Assembly: GCF_019656315.1 (NCBI RefSeq)
Contig: NZ_BPLU01000019.1
Coordinates: 62,001-126,000, forward strand
Length of the DNA stretch: 64,000 nucleotides
DNA from: Flavobacterium sp. UMI-01
GTDB taxonomy: Bacteria > Bacteroidota > Bacteroidia > Flavobacteriales > Flavobacteriaceae
Direction of reading: 5' to 3'
Positions 26,857 to 36,647 of this stretch are shown piece by piece. Numbering within the stretch: the stretch's first letter is position 1; each line of letters opens with the position of its first letter. Both the position numbers and the translations under genes were made by a program. The notes below the pieces were generated by a model, which was not told the DNA's origin, did not search any database, and worked only from the letters and a program-made list of their open reading frames with translations.

Positions 26857-27771
26857 TTGGATTGGAAAAAAGCAACACGATACTTACTCCTTTTAGGATT
26901 ACAGGTTTCGTTTTCTCAAAACCGCATCAATACTTTTTTAAAACCAACGGACAGTTTGCATTTGGGTCGAAAACAAACTGTTCTCATTAGCGAAATAGCA
27001 CTAGGAACTGCCACCCTTGTTGGACTCAATCAGTTGTGGTACGCTGACTATCCACGCTCCAAGTTTCACTTCATAAACGACAACCAAGAATGGCTTCAAA
27101 TGGACAAACTAGGCCATGGCTATTCTGCATATCACCTAAGTCGATTGGGTGCTGAAATGCTAGATTGGAGTGGCGCCAGTAAAAGTGAACAATTGTATTA
27201 TGGCGCTGGATTAGGATTTACTTTTTTGACCGCTATTGAAATCTTAGACGGCTTTTCTTCTCAATGGGGTGCATCAGTTGGTGATATTCTTGCCAATACT
27301 TCTGGAACGGCGTTATATGTCACCCAAGAACTCCTTTGGGACGAACAACGTATTATCCCTAAATTTTCATTTCAACCCACCAAATATGCTTCCCAACGTC
27401 CCCAGGTTTTAGGGAGTACTTTCACAGAACAACTTCTCAAAGATTATAACGGACAAACCTATTGGCTTTCCATCAATTTGAAATCTTTTGCCAAACATTC
27501 CAAAATTCCTTCATGGCTGAATCTCGCTTTGGGTTACGGCGCCGATGGAATGTTATATGGAAACAAAGATTTAACTGACAGTAATTTGCTATTAGAAGAA
27601 AATAAAAAGAGGCAGTTTTACCTCAGCCTCGACGTTGACCTCTCTAAAATAAAGACAAAATCTCACATTTTAAAAACTTTTTTTAGCGTTTTTAATACGT
27701 TAAAAATTCCCGCACCAGCAATAGAATTCACAGTTAACGAGCATGTTAGAGTTCATGCCATCCATTTTTAA
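26857..27771 (+). CDS. DUF2279 family protein
   Basis: The 304-residue product starts at a TTG two bases after the mltG stop. It has a signal peptide (LLLLGLQVSFSQ) and the DUF2279/YfiM-like core: WYADYPRSKFHFINDNQEW, MDKLGHGYSAYHLSR, LGFTFLTAIEILDGFSSQWGAS and GDILANTSG. The function is unknown; related proteins are predicted outer-membrane or periplasmic. Overlapping translation with mltG suggests an envelope role. Confidence 0.82.
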   Translation: MDWKKATRYLLLLGLQVSFSQNRINTFLKPTDSLHLGRKQTVLISEIALGTATLVGLNQLWYADYPRSKFHFINDNQEWLQMDKLGHGYSAYHLSRLGAEMLDWSGASKSEQLYYGAGLGFTFLTAIEILDGFSSQWGASVGDILANTSGTALYVTQELLWDEQRIIPKFSFQPTKYASQRPQVLGSTFTEQLLKDYNGQTYWLSINLKSFAKHSKIPSWLNLALGYGADGMLYGNKDLTDSNLLLEENKKRQFYLSLDVDLSKIKTKSHILKTFFSVFNTLKIPAPAIEFTVNEHVRVHAIHF

Positions 27772-27813
27772 CATAGTTTAACATGCTGATTTTCAGATTT
27801 ATAAAATTTATTG

Positions 27814-27821
27814 TATATTTG
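27814..27821 (+). promoter_or_regulatory. Probable -7 box before the lysozyme-like gene
   Basis: TATATTTG matches TAnnTTTG and lies 47 bases before the start codon. The -33 position reads TTTC rather than TTTG. Confidence 0.4.
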
Positions 27822-27868
27822 CATGCAGAAATTTCAGATGGTGACAGCGTTCTGAAGAAAATCAATTT

Positions 27869-28510
27869 ATGATAAAGAAATGGTATTTTTACACAAGTTT
27901 AGTGATTATTATAGCTTTTTTAAGCTCAGGTTTCAAACCCGTTAAAATTGATACTAATCATTGGTTTCTGATAAAAAACCCTGATGGAACACAGTACCTC
28001 TATCCATCACAAGAACAAGAAGATTACACCAATTTAAACATTCCTTACACTGGAAATTTATTTATTGGTTTCAAAGAAGCCATTGGCTTTAAAGAATCAC
28101 AAGGAAAATACAAAAAAATCAATTCCTTAGGGTATTTAGGAAAATACCAGTTTGGTGTTGAAACACTAAAAACTATTGGAATCAAAGACAGCCCTCGATT
28201 TTTGAGTAGTCCTAAATTACAAGAAAAAGCATTTGTAGCACTATTAGCCAAAAACAAATGGCTCTTACGTGATATCATTGAAAAATACGAAGGTAAAATC
28301 GTAAGTGGCATTCACATCACCGAATCAGGAATTTTGGCCGCGGCGCATCTTGGTGGCGCAGGTTCTGTTAAAAAATTCTTTAGCAGTAACGGTTCGCGTT
28401 ATTTAAGAGATGCCTACGGAACCTCCATCAGAAGTTATTTGAAAGATTTTGGAGGCTATGACACTTCGTTCATTGTACCTGATAATAATGCAGTGGTAAG
28501 TTTGAACTAA
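27869..28510 (+). CDS. Secreted lysozyme-like/transglycosylase-type protein
   Basis: The 213-residue product has an N-terminal signal or anchor (TSLVIIIAFLSSGF). A compact domain of the lysozyme-like superfamily follows: AIGFKESQGKYKKINSLGYLGKYQFG, where the Glu of KESQG is the likely catalytic acid, then ESGILAAAHLGGAGSVKKFF. Similar flavobacterial proteins are often labelled peptidoglycan-binding. It follows mltG and the DUF2279 gene but appears to have its own promoter. A 16-bp perfect terminator closes it. The family call is moderate. Confidence 0.75.
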   Translation: MIKKWYFYTSLVIIIAFLSSGFKPVKIDTNHWFLIKNPDGTQYLYPSQEQEDYTNLNIPYTGNLFIGFKEAIGFKESQGKYKKINSLGYLGKYQFGVETLKTIGIKDSPRFLSSPKLQEKAFVALLAKNKWLLRDIIEKYEGKIVSGIHITESGILAAAHLGGAGSVKKFFSSNGSRYLRDAYGTSIRSYLKDFGGYDTSFIVPDNNAVVSLN

Positions 28511-28531
28511 ACAAACCCACTATAAAAACAC

Positions 28532-28592
28532 AATCCAGACGCTGTATTAGTGAGAAAAAATGTTTCTTATACAGCGTCTGGATTTTTTTTTA
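28532..28592. terminator. Terminator between the lysozyme-like gene and methylmalonyl-CoA mutase
   Basis: Arms 28532-28547 (AATCCAGACGCTGTAT) and 28569-28584 (ATACAGCGTCTGGATT) are perfectly complementary, followed by T8 on the plus strand. The two flanking genes are convergent, so it may work in both directions. Confidence 0.88.
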
Positions 28593-28608
28593 AAACTTCG
28601 GGTTAAGG

Positions 28609-30741
28609 CTACTTTTCAGCTAGTAAGGCTTCTAACAGTACAATGGCGGTTTCCCCAATGACCGTTCCCGGACCAAAAACAGCAAAAACACCTGCATCGA
28701 GTAAATAGTCATAGTCCTGCGGAGGTATCACTCCTCCTACGACCACTTTCACCTCTCTTTTTTTATTTTGTTCCATGGCAGTGATAACCTGTGGAACTAA
28801 CGTTTTATGCCCAGCAGTCATCGAAGACATCCCTAAAACATGCACATCATAAGTCAAAGCCAAATTAGCCACTTCTTGTGGTGTTTGAAAAAGAGGACCA
28901 ATAAAAACTTCAAAACCTAAATCAGCATAAGCAGTTGCCACCACTTTTGCACCACGGTCATGACCATCTTGTCCCATTTTAGCAATCATAATACGAGGCG
29001 TTTCTCCATTTTTAGCCATAAACTGTTGCACTAACATTTTGGCTTTTTCAAAAACGGGATGTTGCTGAATCGCAGAGGCATACACCCCAGTTATAGATTT
29101 AATTTTGGCCACATAACGACCGTACACTTTTTCAAGTGCTTCACTTATTTCCCCTAAAGTTGCCCTATTTCGAGCTGCTACTATAGTTAATTCCAAAAGA
29201 TTGCCTTGTTGTGTTTGCGCACATCGTGTCAGTCGCTCAAGAGATTCTTCTACCGCTTTATTATCTCTATTGGCTTTCAATTCATTTAACTGCGCGACTT
29301 GTTGTTGTACTACTTTATGATTATCAATATCCAGAATAGACAACCTTTCTTCTTGTGGCAATCGGTATCGATTAACTCCTATTATGCTTTCTTGGTGCGT
29401 TTCAATTTTAGCTTGTTTTCTGGCAGCTGCGGCTTCAATACGTTGTTTTGGAATTCCTGCTTCAATAGCTTTGGTCATTCCACCTAAAGCTTCAACCTCT
29501 TCAATCAATTGCCAAGCCTTTTTAACCAACTCATGAGTCAAACTTTCTACATAATAACTCCCGCCCCACGGGTCAACTGTTTTGGTTATTTGAGTTTCTT
29601 CTCTTAAATACAGTTGCGTATTTCGAGCTATTCGAGCCGAAAAATTAGTGGGTAAAGCAATGGCTTCATCTAAGGCATTGGTATGCAACGATTGTGTTCC
29701 TCCAAATACAGCAGCAGCAGCTTCTATACACGTACGAGTCACATTATTATACGGGTCTTGTTCAGTCAAGCTCCAACCACTGGTTTGACAATGCGTACGC
29801 AATACCATTGACTTGGGATTTTGTGGTTCAAATTGTTTAACCAATTTGGCCCACAACATCCGGGCCGCACGAAGTTTTGCAATTTCCATAAAATGATTCA
29901 TTCCAATAGCCCAAAAAAAGGACAAATTAGGAGCAAAATCATCAATTTTCATTCCTGTGGCCAAGCCTGTTCGGATGTATTCTAATCCATCCGCCAGAGT
30001 ATAGGCCAGTTCAATATCAGCCGTTGCACCAGCTTCTTGCATGTGGTAACCCGAAATAGAAATGGAGTGAAACTTGGGCATATACTGGTGCGTGTATTCA
30101 AATATATCCGAAACAATCTTCATTGACGCCTGTGGAGGATAGATATAGGTATTGCGCACCATAAATTCTTTCAAAATATCGTTCTGAATTGTCCCCAAAA
30201 GCTGTTGGCTAGCAATACCTTGTTCTTCTGCAGCTACAATGTAAAACGCCATTATAGGCAAAACTGCTCCATTCATCGTCATGGAAACCGAAATTTCATT
30301 CAAAGGGATACCTTCAAATAAACGCTTCATATCCTCAACAGAATCAATCGCCACTCCGGCTTTGCCTACATCACCCGTTACACGTTCGTGATCGGAGTCG
30401 TAGCCTCGATGAGTAGGTAAATCAAACGCTATAGACAATCCTTTTTGACCTGCTGCTAAATTGCGTTTGTAAAAAGCATTGCTCTCCTCGGCCGTTGAAA
30501 AACCTGCATATTGCCTTACTGTCCAAGGCTTAGTAACATACATAGTAGTGTAAGGGCCTCGGAGATAGGGTGGAAATCCCGCACCAAAATCCAAATGTTC
30601 CAATGATTCGACATCCATCTCAGAATAATAGGAGGCCACAGAAATCCCTTCCGAAGTGATAAAATGATCTACAGAGACCTTCTTATCATGCGATACTTTT
30701 GCACCATCGAGGGTAATATGTTGGATGTTTTTTCTTTTCAT
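28609..30741 (-). CDS. scpA: Methylmalonyl-CoA mutase, large (catalytic) subunit
   Basis: The 710-residue product interconverts succinyl-CoA and methylmalonyl-CoA with adenosylcobalamin. The N-terminal barrel carries the substrate-pocket segments [16 protein letters not shown] ([12 protein letters not shown]), [13 protein letters not shown] and [13 protein letters not shown]. The C-terminal B12-binding domain has the axial histidine His594 in [12 protein letters not shown] and the [11 protein letters not shown] loop. All key residues are intact. The small-subunit gene would normally be adjacent; here it lies 1.4 kb upstream beyond two unrelated plus-strand genes. The alternative symbol is mutB. 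Confidence 0.96.
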   Translation of the reverse strand: MKRKNIQHITLDGAKVSHDKKVSVDHFITSEGISVASYYSEMDVESLEHLDFGAGFPPYLRGPYTTMYVTKPWTVRQYAGFSTAEESNAFYKRNLAAGQKGLSIAFDLPTHRGYDSDHERVTGDVGKAGVAIDSVEDMKRLFEGIPLNEISVSMTMNGAVLPIMAFYIVAAEEQGIASQQLLGTIQNDILKEFMVRNTYIYPPQASMKIVSDIFEYTHQYMPKFHSISISGYHMQEAGATADIELAYTLADGLEYIRTGLATGMKIDDFAPNLSFFWAIGMNHFMEIAKLRAARMLWAKLVKQFEPQNPKSMVLRTHCQTSGWSLTEQDPYNNVTRTCIEAAAAVFGGTQSLHTNALDEAIALPTNFSARIARNTQLYLREETQITKTVDPWGGSYYVESLTHELVKKAWQLIEEVEALGGMTKAIEAGIPKQRIEAAAARKQAKIETHQESIIGVNRYRLPQEERLSILDIDNHKVVQQQVAQLNELKANRDNKAVEESLERLTRCAQTQQGNLLELTIVAARNRATLGEISEALEKVYGRYVAKIKSITGVYASAIQQHPVFEKAKMLVQQFMAKNGETPRIMIAKMGQDGHDRGAKVVATAYADLGFEVFIGPLFQTPQEVANLALTYDVHVLGMSSMTAGHKTLVPQVITAMEQNKKREVKVVVGGVIPPQDYDYLLDAGVFAVFGPGTVIGETAIVLLEALLAEK

Positions 30742-30998
30742 TGCACTTCTCTTAAACCACTTTATTCAAAGGTATTCCTTTTTATAATCTAAATCAAATG
30801 TTGTGTTTTTTAACCTTCTAAAAAAACTCATTGATAAAAAAATTTATGGGGCAACAATTACAGTATTTTCATTAAAAGGTTTTTCTTACTATATTTACGA
30901 TGATGCAACAGTATTAACTACTTATAAACATACCAAACTACTGTAGAGTTACAATAACCACGTAGAATTAATTTAGGGCAAATAAAAAAACGACATCA

Positions 30999-31445
30999 AT
31001 GATAAAAAATATAAAAATAATCGTATTCTTATTAACAATAGGAATACAAGCTAACGATGCAATAGCTCAATCCATAACAGTTGTGTTACCCCCTCCTGTA
31101 ACCCCAAGAGATGCCATCAATGGAAAAAAATGGACCTATAAAGATGTTCCTGAACCAAGTGTTTTTCTTTTATATAATAATGGAGTTGTATCAAGTTATA
31201 TTGGAGATACTAAAATAGGAGAAGATAAATTTCAATTTTCTGAAGTACCGGATGCTCTTTATAATCCTAATTTGAACTATTGGGATTCCACAGGTAATTA
31301 TATTATACTAGAAGGCGATGATAGTGTTTATAAAATTGAATTTATAAATGAAAATGAATATCGTTTGATATTATTGAGAGCTCCGGGAGAACCTATAAGT
31401 TTTCCTGGACATGTATGGAATCATTATGTGGTTGCACCAAATTAG
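30999..31445 (+). CDS. Secreted protein of unknown function, tandem copy 1
   Basis: The 148-residue product has a clear signal peptide (FLLTIGIQANDAIAQ, cleavage after AIAQ). A mature part of about 125 residues starts with SITVVLPPP. Its C-terminal half contains FQFSEVPDALYNPNLNYWDS, YIILEGDDSVYKIEF and RAPGEPISFPGHVW, close to the second copy. No family is recognised. The gene and its twin interrupt the two methylmalonyl-CoA mutase genes on the opposite strand. In frame after its TAG, 58 more sense codons follow (31446-31622). Confidence 0.75.
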   Translation: MIKNIKIIVFLLTIGIQANDAIAQSITVVLPPPVTPRDAINGKKWTYKDVPEPSVFLLYNNGVVSSYIGDTKIGEDKFQFSEVPDALYNPNLNYWDSTGNYIILEGDDSVYKIEFINENEYRLILLRAPGEPISFPGHVWNHYVVAPN

Positions 31446-31622
31446 AGTAACATCTATTTTTTTAAAATAGAACTGTTGCGCAAAGTGAGGACACTTTGCG
31501 CAATTTTTCCTGATAGCATTGATTCATGGAGAAAAGTCATTTCTAATCAGTTGAGAATAGAATATTCTATTTTGTCTAAAACAGATGAAGATGCTTTAGA
31601 CAGGGTGAATAATGCTAAATAA
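31446..31622 (+). pseudogene. Coding-like in-frame extension after tandem copy 1
   Basis: Directly after the TAG of the preceding gene the same frame stays open for 58 codons to a TAA at 31620. The last part has protein-like composition (DSWRKVISNQLRIEYSI, then TDEDALDRVNNAK). The terminator hairpin sits inside it. It could be the remnant of another gene or chance. I recognise no family. Confidence 0.3.
31476..31508 (+). terminator. Terminator after tandem copy 1
   Basis: TTGCGCAAAGTG (31476-31487) and CACTTTGCGCAA (31492-31503) form a perfect 12-bp stem with an AGGA loop and a TTTTT tail. Confidence 0.88.
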
Positions 31623-31628
31623 ACAATT

Positions 31629-32081
31629 ATGAAAACAATAATAAAAAATATAATGATAAACGTATTCTTATTGACAATAGGAATACAAGCTAACGATGCA
31701 ATAGCTCAATCTATAACAGTTGTGTTACCCCCTCCTATAATCCCAAAAAATGCAATAAATGGTAAAATATGGACATTTAAAGGTGTCTCTAACCCAGCTT
31801 CTTTTGCATATAATGATGGTGTTGCGTCATATTATATTGAAGATACTAAAGTAACAGAAGAAAAATTTCAATTTTCTGAAACACCAGACGCTCTTTATGA
31901 CCCTAAATTGAATTATTGGGATTCGAAAGGAAATTACATTATATTTGAAGACAATAAGGATGTTTGTAAAATTGAATTTATAGATGAAAATGAATTTCGT
32001 TTGATATTTTTAAGAGCTCCGGGAGAACCTGTAAGTTTACCGGGACATGTATGGACTCATTATGTGGTTGCACCAAATTAG
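31629..32081 (+). CDS. Secreted protein of unknown function, tandem copy 2
   Basis: The 150-residue product is a clear duplicate of the protein at 30999-31445. It has nearly the same signal peptide (FLLTIGIQANDAIAQ), the same SITVVLPPP start and the same C-terminal LRAPGEPVSLPGHVW. The middle has diverged. The differences are spread along the gene and the frame is intact, which suggests both copies are maintained. The function is unknown. It lies tail to tail with the small mutase subunit, 42 bases away. Confidence 0.75.
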   Translation: MKTIIKNIMINVFLLTIGIQANDAIAQSITVVLPPPIIPKNAINGKIWTFKGVSNPASFAYNDGVASYYIEDTKVTEEKFQFSETPDALYDPKLNYWDSKGNYIIFEDNKDVCKIEFIDENEFRLIFLRAPGEPVSLPGHVWTHYVVAPN

Positions 32082-32123
32082 CCAGTCATCCGCACGATAC
32101 GAAGCATAATTCTACGAAGTCAA

Positions 32124-33488
32124 TTATTCCATTGCCAAACGATCTTGATCTAATTTATCAGCGAGTCGCTTTTCTAGGAGGGGTACAATCAATGTCTTTC
32201 TGGGTTTAATTTTAACAAAAGGATATAACTCTAATTCGGTTTTCATTGTATCATCACGCACAGCATGCTTATTGGTGCCAATCAAAGGTGTTATTTTTGA
32301 ATCAAATAATTGCTGTTCTTTTTCGGCACTCAATGTAATTTTATCCTTAATCACCCCTTCATTGAGTAACTTCAAAAAACCTCCTTTGGCTTCAATTTCT
32401 TTAAAAAGTTGCAATCCTTTATCAGCCAATTGTTGTGTTACACTTTCAATATAATAGCTCCCATCGGCGGGATTATCCACTTTATCAAAATGACTTTCTT
32501 GTTTTAACAGCAATAATTGATTGCGAGCTATTCTATCGCCAAATTCATTATCTTTATGAAAAAGAGCATCATAAGGAAGAGAAGCTATCGCATCAGCCCC
32601 TCCAATAATCGCTGACATGCATTCGGTTGTGGTGCGTAACATATTGACATGGCTACCGTAAATGGTTTTGTTGCGCTTGGTAGGCATCACCAATAGGTGG
32701 CAATCTTGTGGGTGATTGTATTCGCGAGCGAGAGCTTGAAACAAGAGTCGGAAGGCACGTAATTTGGCAATCTCAAAAAAATAATTGGAACCTACCGCTA
32801 TTTCGAAAACAATCTTTGAATTAATTACAGGAATCCGATTGAAATACTCATTGACATGCCCTAAACCATACGCCAATTGCTGTACCATTGTAGCACCCGC
32901 ATTTTGATACAAACTCATGTTTACACTCAAAAAGGAATTTACTGACAGCTCTTTGGCAATAGCCATTAAACATTCAAAGTTCGTAGAAAAGGGTGTTAAA
33001 AACCAATTACCTTCCTTTGCCAACTGCCCAATAGGATCTAAATTATAATAAACTGTTGCACCTTTATTTTGTAGAACTGACTCCATTTTTTGAATACCGG
33101 TAAGTGACAAATAACCAAAATTAAAATAAATCACCAATCCCTTCAAGGGCAAATTTAAAAGGAGTTTTTCCAAATCCAAATTAGGATTATGGATGGTAAA
33201 CCGCAAGCTTTCGGCTCCCCGTTCCAAGGTATCCAAGGCTCTCTCAATACTTTTGTCTATGTCATAAACAAAAATATTTTGACAAATGGAAAAGGCTGAA
33301 GCTGCTGTGATTACAGGGTATCTTTTGGTATCTTCATCCCGATGATAAAAAGGTTTCACTTTGATACCTTCGGGTGAATTCCATAGTAAGGTTTCATTAT
33401 AATCGGCACCATCCAATTCAAATTGAATTTTCTGTTTCCATAATTTTGAAGACACAGGGTCAAATTCGTTATAAGAGAAACTGGACAT
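32124..33488 (-). CDS. mutA: Methylmalonyl-CoA mutase, small subunit
   Basis: The 454-residue product matches the small, non-catalytic subunit of the two-subunit mutase. It has the barrel domain only (FNEFDPVS-like FSYNEFDPVSSKLW, VYYNLDPIGQLAKEG, NPADGSYYIESVT) and lacks the B12-binding His motif, as the family does. It would be expected directly before the large subunit; the gap between them here holds two plus-strand genes. The large subunit therefore needs its own promoter upstream of 30741. Confidence 0.92.
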   Translation of the reverse strand: MSSFSYNEFDPVSSKLWKQKIQFELDGADYNETLLWNSPEGIKVKPFYHRDEDTKRYPVITAASAFSICQNIFVYDIDKSIERALDTLERGAESLRFTIHNPNLDLEKLLLNLPLKGLVIYFNFGYLSLTGIQKMESVLQNKGATVYYNLDPIGQLAKEGNWFLTPFSTNFECLMAIAKELSVNSFLSVNMSLYQNAGATMVQQLAYGLGHVNEYFNRIPVINSKIVFEIAVGSNYFFEIAKLRAFRLLFQALAREYNHPQDCHLLVMPTKRNKTIYGSHVNMLRTTTECMSAIIGGADAIASLPYDALFHKDNEFGDRIARNQLLLLKQESHFDKVDNPADGSYYIESVTQQLADKGLQLFKEIEAKGGFLKLLNEGVIKDKITLSAEKEQQLFDSKITPLIGTNKHAVRDDTMKTELELYPFVKIKPRKTLIVPLLEKRLADKLDQDRLAME

Positions 33489-33575
33489 GATGGATTTTTT
33501 TTAGAATTAAATAGCAAAACCATTGGGTGCCTCAAAAACTAACACCTCCAACTGACTTTTAAAAGGATGACTAGT

Positions 33576-33896
33576 TTATTTAGCGAGGCTGTCACCTTCA
33601 AACTCGACAATATAAATATCCTCGCTATCTTTTTTCATAAAATACTTTTCGCGAGCATATTTTTCAACTTGTTCAGGGTTTTGAAGCATTTTAATTTGCT
33701 TTTCATCCTTTTTTATTTCTTCTTGATAATAGGCCTTATTTTCTTCTAGTTCATCAATTTGCTGGTCTAAAACACGATGATCAAAATAAGAGTAATTATC
33801 CAAAAAAAACATCCAAGCCAGAAAGAACAACAGTACCCAAATGTACTTATTACTCATAAATTTAAACCAAGATTTGTTTTTATAAGGATTAGTCAT
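33576..33896 (-). CDS. DivIC/FtsB-like septum-formation initiator
   Basis: The 106-residue product has one membrane span (about 16-34) followed by a coiled coil (about 40-80, rich in Glu and Lys; EELEENKAYYQEE-type heptads) and an EKYAREKYFMKKDSED block typical of DivIC/FtsB. Such proteins bridge the divisome between the membrane and the peptidoglycan synthase. The gap to the upstream uridine kinase gene is about 100 bases. Confidence 0.88.
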   Translation of the reverse strand: MTNPYKNKSWFKFMSNKYIWVLLFFLAWMFFLDNYSYFDHRVLDQQIDELEENKAYYQEEIKKDEKQIKMLQNPEQVEKYAREKYFMKKDSEDIYIVEFEGDSLAK

Positions 33897-34000
33897 TATC
33901 AGAAAAATATAAAAGTTAACAATTTTTATTTTATAAACCTATAGCAAGAACAGTAATCTACTTAAAACTCTACTCTTTGTCGCTATAAAATTACACTATT

Positions 34001-34609
34001 TTATACTAATTTTTGATTAATTACAGCACGAACTACCTCAATAGCAACAGTGTTTGGTTTATCAGTTGGAATAATAATATCAGCAAAAGCTTTGGTAGGC
34101 TCAATAAACTGCTGATGCATGGGTTTTAACGTTTTTTGATAACGGTTCAATACTTCATTCATATCCCTACCTCTTTCAGCAATATCTCTTTTTAACCTTC
34201 GAATCAATCGCTCATCTGAATCCGCATGGACAAATATTTTTACATCAAACAAATCGCGCAATTCTGGATGGGTAAAAATTAAAATCCCCTCAACAAGTAA
34301 TACTTTTCGAGGATGTGTTAGGATATAATCTTCGGTACGGTTATGGGTTACAAAGGAATAAATAGGTTGCTGAATAGTTTTACCTGCTTTCAAATCTTTT
34401 AAATGACTGACCAAAAGCTCAAAATCTATGGCTCTAGGGTGATCAAAATTAATAGCAGAACGTTCTTCATAACTCAACTGATGAGTGGCATTATAATATG
34501 AATCCTGGGAAAGAACCCCTACTTCGGTTTCTGGTAATTCATTCACAATTTGATGTACCACCGTAGTTTTACCGCTTCCTGTTCCTCCAGCAATTCCTAT
34601 TATAAGCAT
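34001..34609 (-). CDS. udk: Uridine kinase
   Basis: The 202-residue product phosphorylates uridine and cytidine in pyrimidine salvage. It has a P-loop (GGTGSGKTT, residues 8-16), DSYY with the conserved catalytic Asp, NFDHPRAIDFELL and the RRLKRDIAERGRD lid. The length is normal. Confidence 0.96.
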   Translation of the reverse strand: MLIIGIAGGTGSGKTTVVHQIVNELPETEVGVLSQDSYYNATHQLSYEERSAINFDHPRAIDFELLVSHLKDLKAGKTIQQPIYSFVTHNRTEDYILTHPRKVLLVEGILIFTHPELRDLFDVKIFVHADSDERLIRRLKRDIAERGRDMNEVLNRYQKTLKPMHQQFIEPTKAFADIIIPTDKPNTVAIEVVRAVINQKLV

Positions 34610-34716
34610 GCGTATTGTTTTTTTATCAGAACAACAAAAATAAGATTTAAACTGAAGTGTTTTTTATTTGTGGCCAAAAACTATTAACAACAAATCCAAT
34701 TGCGGTACCACTAGAA

Positions 34717-36333
34717 TTATAATACTCTATTGACTTGAACCACTCTTTTAGAATAATAACTTTCTTTAATTGAGGAAATAATAACTCCAGAATTAGACGC
34801 ATGAATGAATTTAACATCCCCATCAGCCACTTCAACTACCATTCCTACATGATTGATTTGACTACGTCCTCTGGTTTTAAAAAAAATCAAATCGCCTTTT
34901 TGGGCTTTCTCTAATTCTACAATGGTTCCAAATTGTGATTGTTCCAGAGAAGTTCGAGGCAATTGTACATCAAAAGCACCATAAGTAGTACACATCAAAC
35001 CGGAACAATCAAAACCTTCTTTGGTCGTTCCTCCAATGCGATAACGGGTACCTATATTTTCTGAAGCAGCGGAGATAAGCTGATCCACAAATCGTTCGTC
35101 ATGAACTGACTTAGAAAAAGAAGCTTCTTCCGCCATTTCTGACTCCTGTTTTTGAACCACAATTGAGCTTGCTTCTTTTGCTTTAGTTATGGTTAAGACC
35201 GTCCCTACTCTAAGTTGATTTACTATAGCTGGATTTTGACGCTCAAGTTCTTTAACCGTTACACCAAATTCCTTAGCAATACCATATTTTGTTTCTTTAG
35301 GCAAAACAGTGTGCGTTACAATTGCTTGTTCGGTTACGGTAGCGTCAATGGGTTTTGGCTCCACTGTTACCAGTTCTACTTTTGTCGTTTCCTTTTCCTC
35401 TTTTGCTGATATAACCTCATTAGCAACCGCTTCTGATGCGTCTAAAACCGGAATCTTAATCTTTTGTCCCACTTTCAATCCTTCGGATACTAGATTAGGA
35501 TTTGCTTTATCCAAATCAGCAATCGTAATGCCATGTTGTTTCGCAATCGCATATTTAGTTTCTTTAGGCAAAACGTCGTGTGTGATAAACTTGCTATTCT
35601 CAGGCAAAGTTTCCAACTTAGGCGCCAAAGTTTCGGAAGTTACATTTGGCATTTCACCTCCCTTTTCAGCCTCTTTGTTTGCCATACCCTCTTCAGCAAC
35701 AATATCCGTTTGCACCGGAATGTATTTTTTGACAGGAATAATGATTTTTTGGCCTATTTTCAATTCCTCTGTTTGCAAAATAGGATTTGCTTTTTCTAAA
35801 ATTGTCACTGTAATTCCATGTTCCTTGGCAATATTGTATTTGGTTTGCTTAGGCAATACTTCATACACAATTCCCTCTGCAATTACTTTTTCAGCAATAG
35901 TATCCATTGTTTTATGAATTGGTGCTTCTTGTGAGAAAGAACCATTAGAGACGCTAGCAGTTATAATATTTATTTTTTGACCTACTTTAAGTCCTGTTTC
36001 CTCTAGGTTGGGATTGGCTTGGTACAATTCATCTACAGTTACATTATATTGTTTGGAAATACCATACAAAGTTTCTTTGGCCAAAACTTCATGAACAAGA
36101 CTCGTCGTTCCTTTAGAAGCTCCCACAGGAATCAATAATTTTGTATTGAATTTAATCCCATTCTTAGCCTCAGGATTCAGTTCGTATATGTCTTTGCTTT
36201 TTACATTGTATAAGGCTGCAATTTTCGAAATAGTTTCCCCTTTCGCCACAGTATGTTCAGTAGTTTTTTGTTGAGCAAAAACGGTGAAACCAAACAAAAA
36301 AACTGCGACAAATAAAAAACCATAAACCTTCAT
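34717..36333 (-). CDS. LysM-repeat peptidoglycan hydrolase with NlpC/P60 domain
   Basis: This 538-residue secreted protein has a signal peptide (about 1-20) and five LysM domains, each with a ...KxT.Y.IAK...T...L...NP pattern (about 27-70, 80-123, 155-199, 250-293, 340-382). The C-terminal NlpC/P60 cysteine peptidase has Cys443 in GFDCSGLMC and His in NHVGMVVEV. It would cut stem peptides of peptidoglycan while the LysM modules hold the glycan. The linkers are Glu- and Thr-rich. The large number of LysM units is notable but occurs in Bacteroidota. Confidence 0.92.
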   Translation of the reverse strand: MKVYGFLFVAVFLFGFTVFAQQKTTEHTVAKGETISKIAALYNVKSKDIYELNPEAKNGIKFNTKLLIPVGASKGTTSLVHEVLAKETLYGISKQYNVTVDELYQANPNLEETGLKVGQKINIITASVSNGSFSQEAPIHKTMDTIAEKVIAEGIVYEVLPKQTKYNIAKEHGITVTILEKANPILQTEELKIGQKIIIPVKKYIPVQTDIVAEEGMANKEAEKGGEMPNVTSETLAPKLETLPENSKFITHDVLPKETKYAIAKQHGITIADLDKANPNLVSEGLKVGQKIKIPVLDASEAVANEVISAKEEKETTKVELVTVEPKPIDATVTEQAIVTHTVLPKETKYGIAKEFGVTVKELERQNPAIVNQLRVGTVLTITKAKEASSIVVQKQESEMAEEASFSKSVHDERFVDQLISAASENIGTRYRIGGTTKEGFDCSGLMCTTYGAFDVQLPRTSLEQSQFGTIVELEKAQKGDLIFFKTRGRSQINHVGMVVEVADGDVKFIHASNSGVIISSIKESYYSKRVVQVNRVL

Positions 36334-36647
36334 ACAATTGAATTCTTTACATTAAAAAATTAGCAATAGACTATTCCTTAAAAAGGACAATTTGAAACAA
36401 AATTTAATTTATTATTCATGTCTGTACAAAAAACATAAATTAATTTTATTTTCGGAACGTAAAAATAACCTATTACTGCAAATATCGCATTATTTTTAAC
36501 AACTCCTTATATCCATTTTAACAAAATAGCATATAAAAAAATGCTCTGTTGAAACAGAGCACTTTATATAAATTAATACTAGTATGGTATTCCACACCAA
36601 ATTCACCATAAAATCGACCATCTTACCCTCTTGATGAGTATTTGGAT
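36334..36647. other. Gap between acnA-type aconitase and the LysM hydrolase gene
   Basis: Both flanking genes run on the minus strand. The gap contains the aconitase terminator: TGCTCTGT-TGAA-ACAGAGCA at 36542-36561, followed by T7 on the minus strand. The rest is AT-rich and should hold the promoter of the hydrolase gene. I see no other element. Confidence 0.6.

Noticed and set aside
35309..35917. A long 202-codon frame opposite the LysM hydrolase gene
   Set aside because: It is a mirror of the repetitive LysM coding sequence on the other strand, with no independent features.
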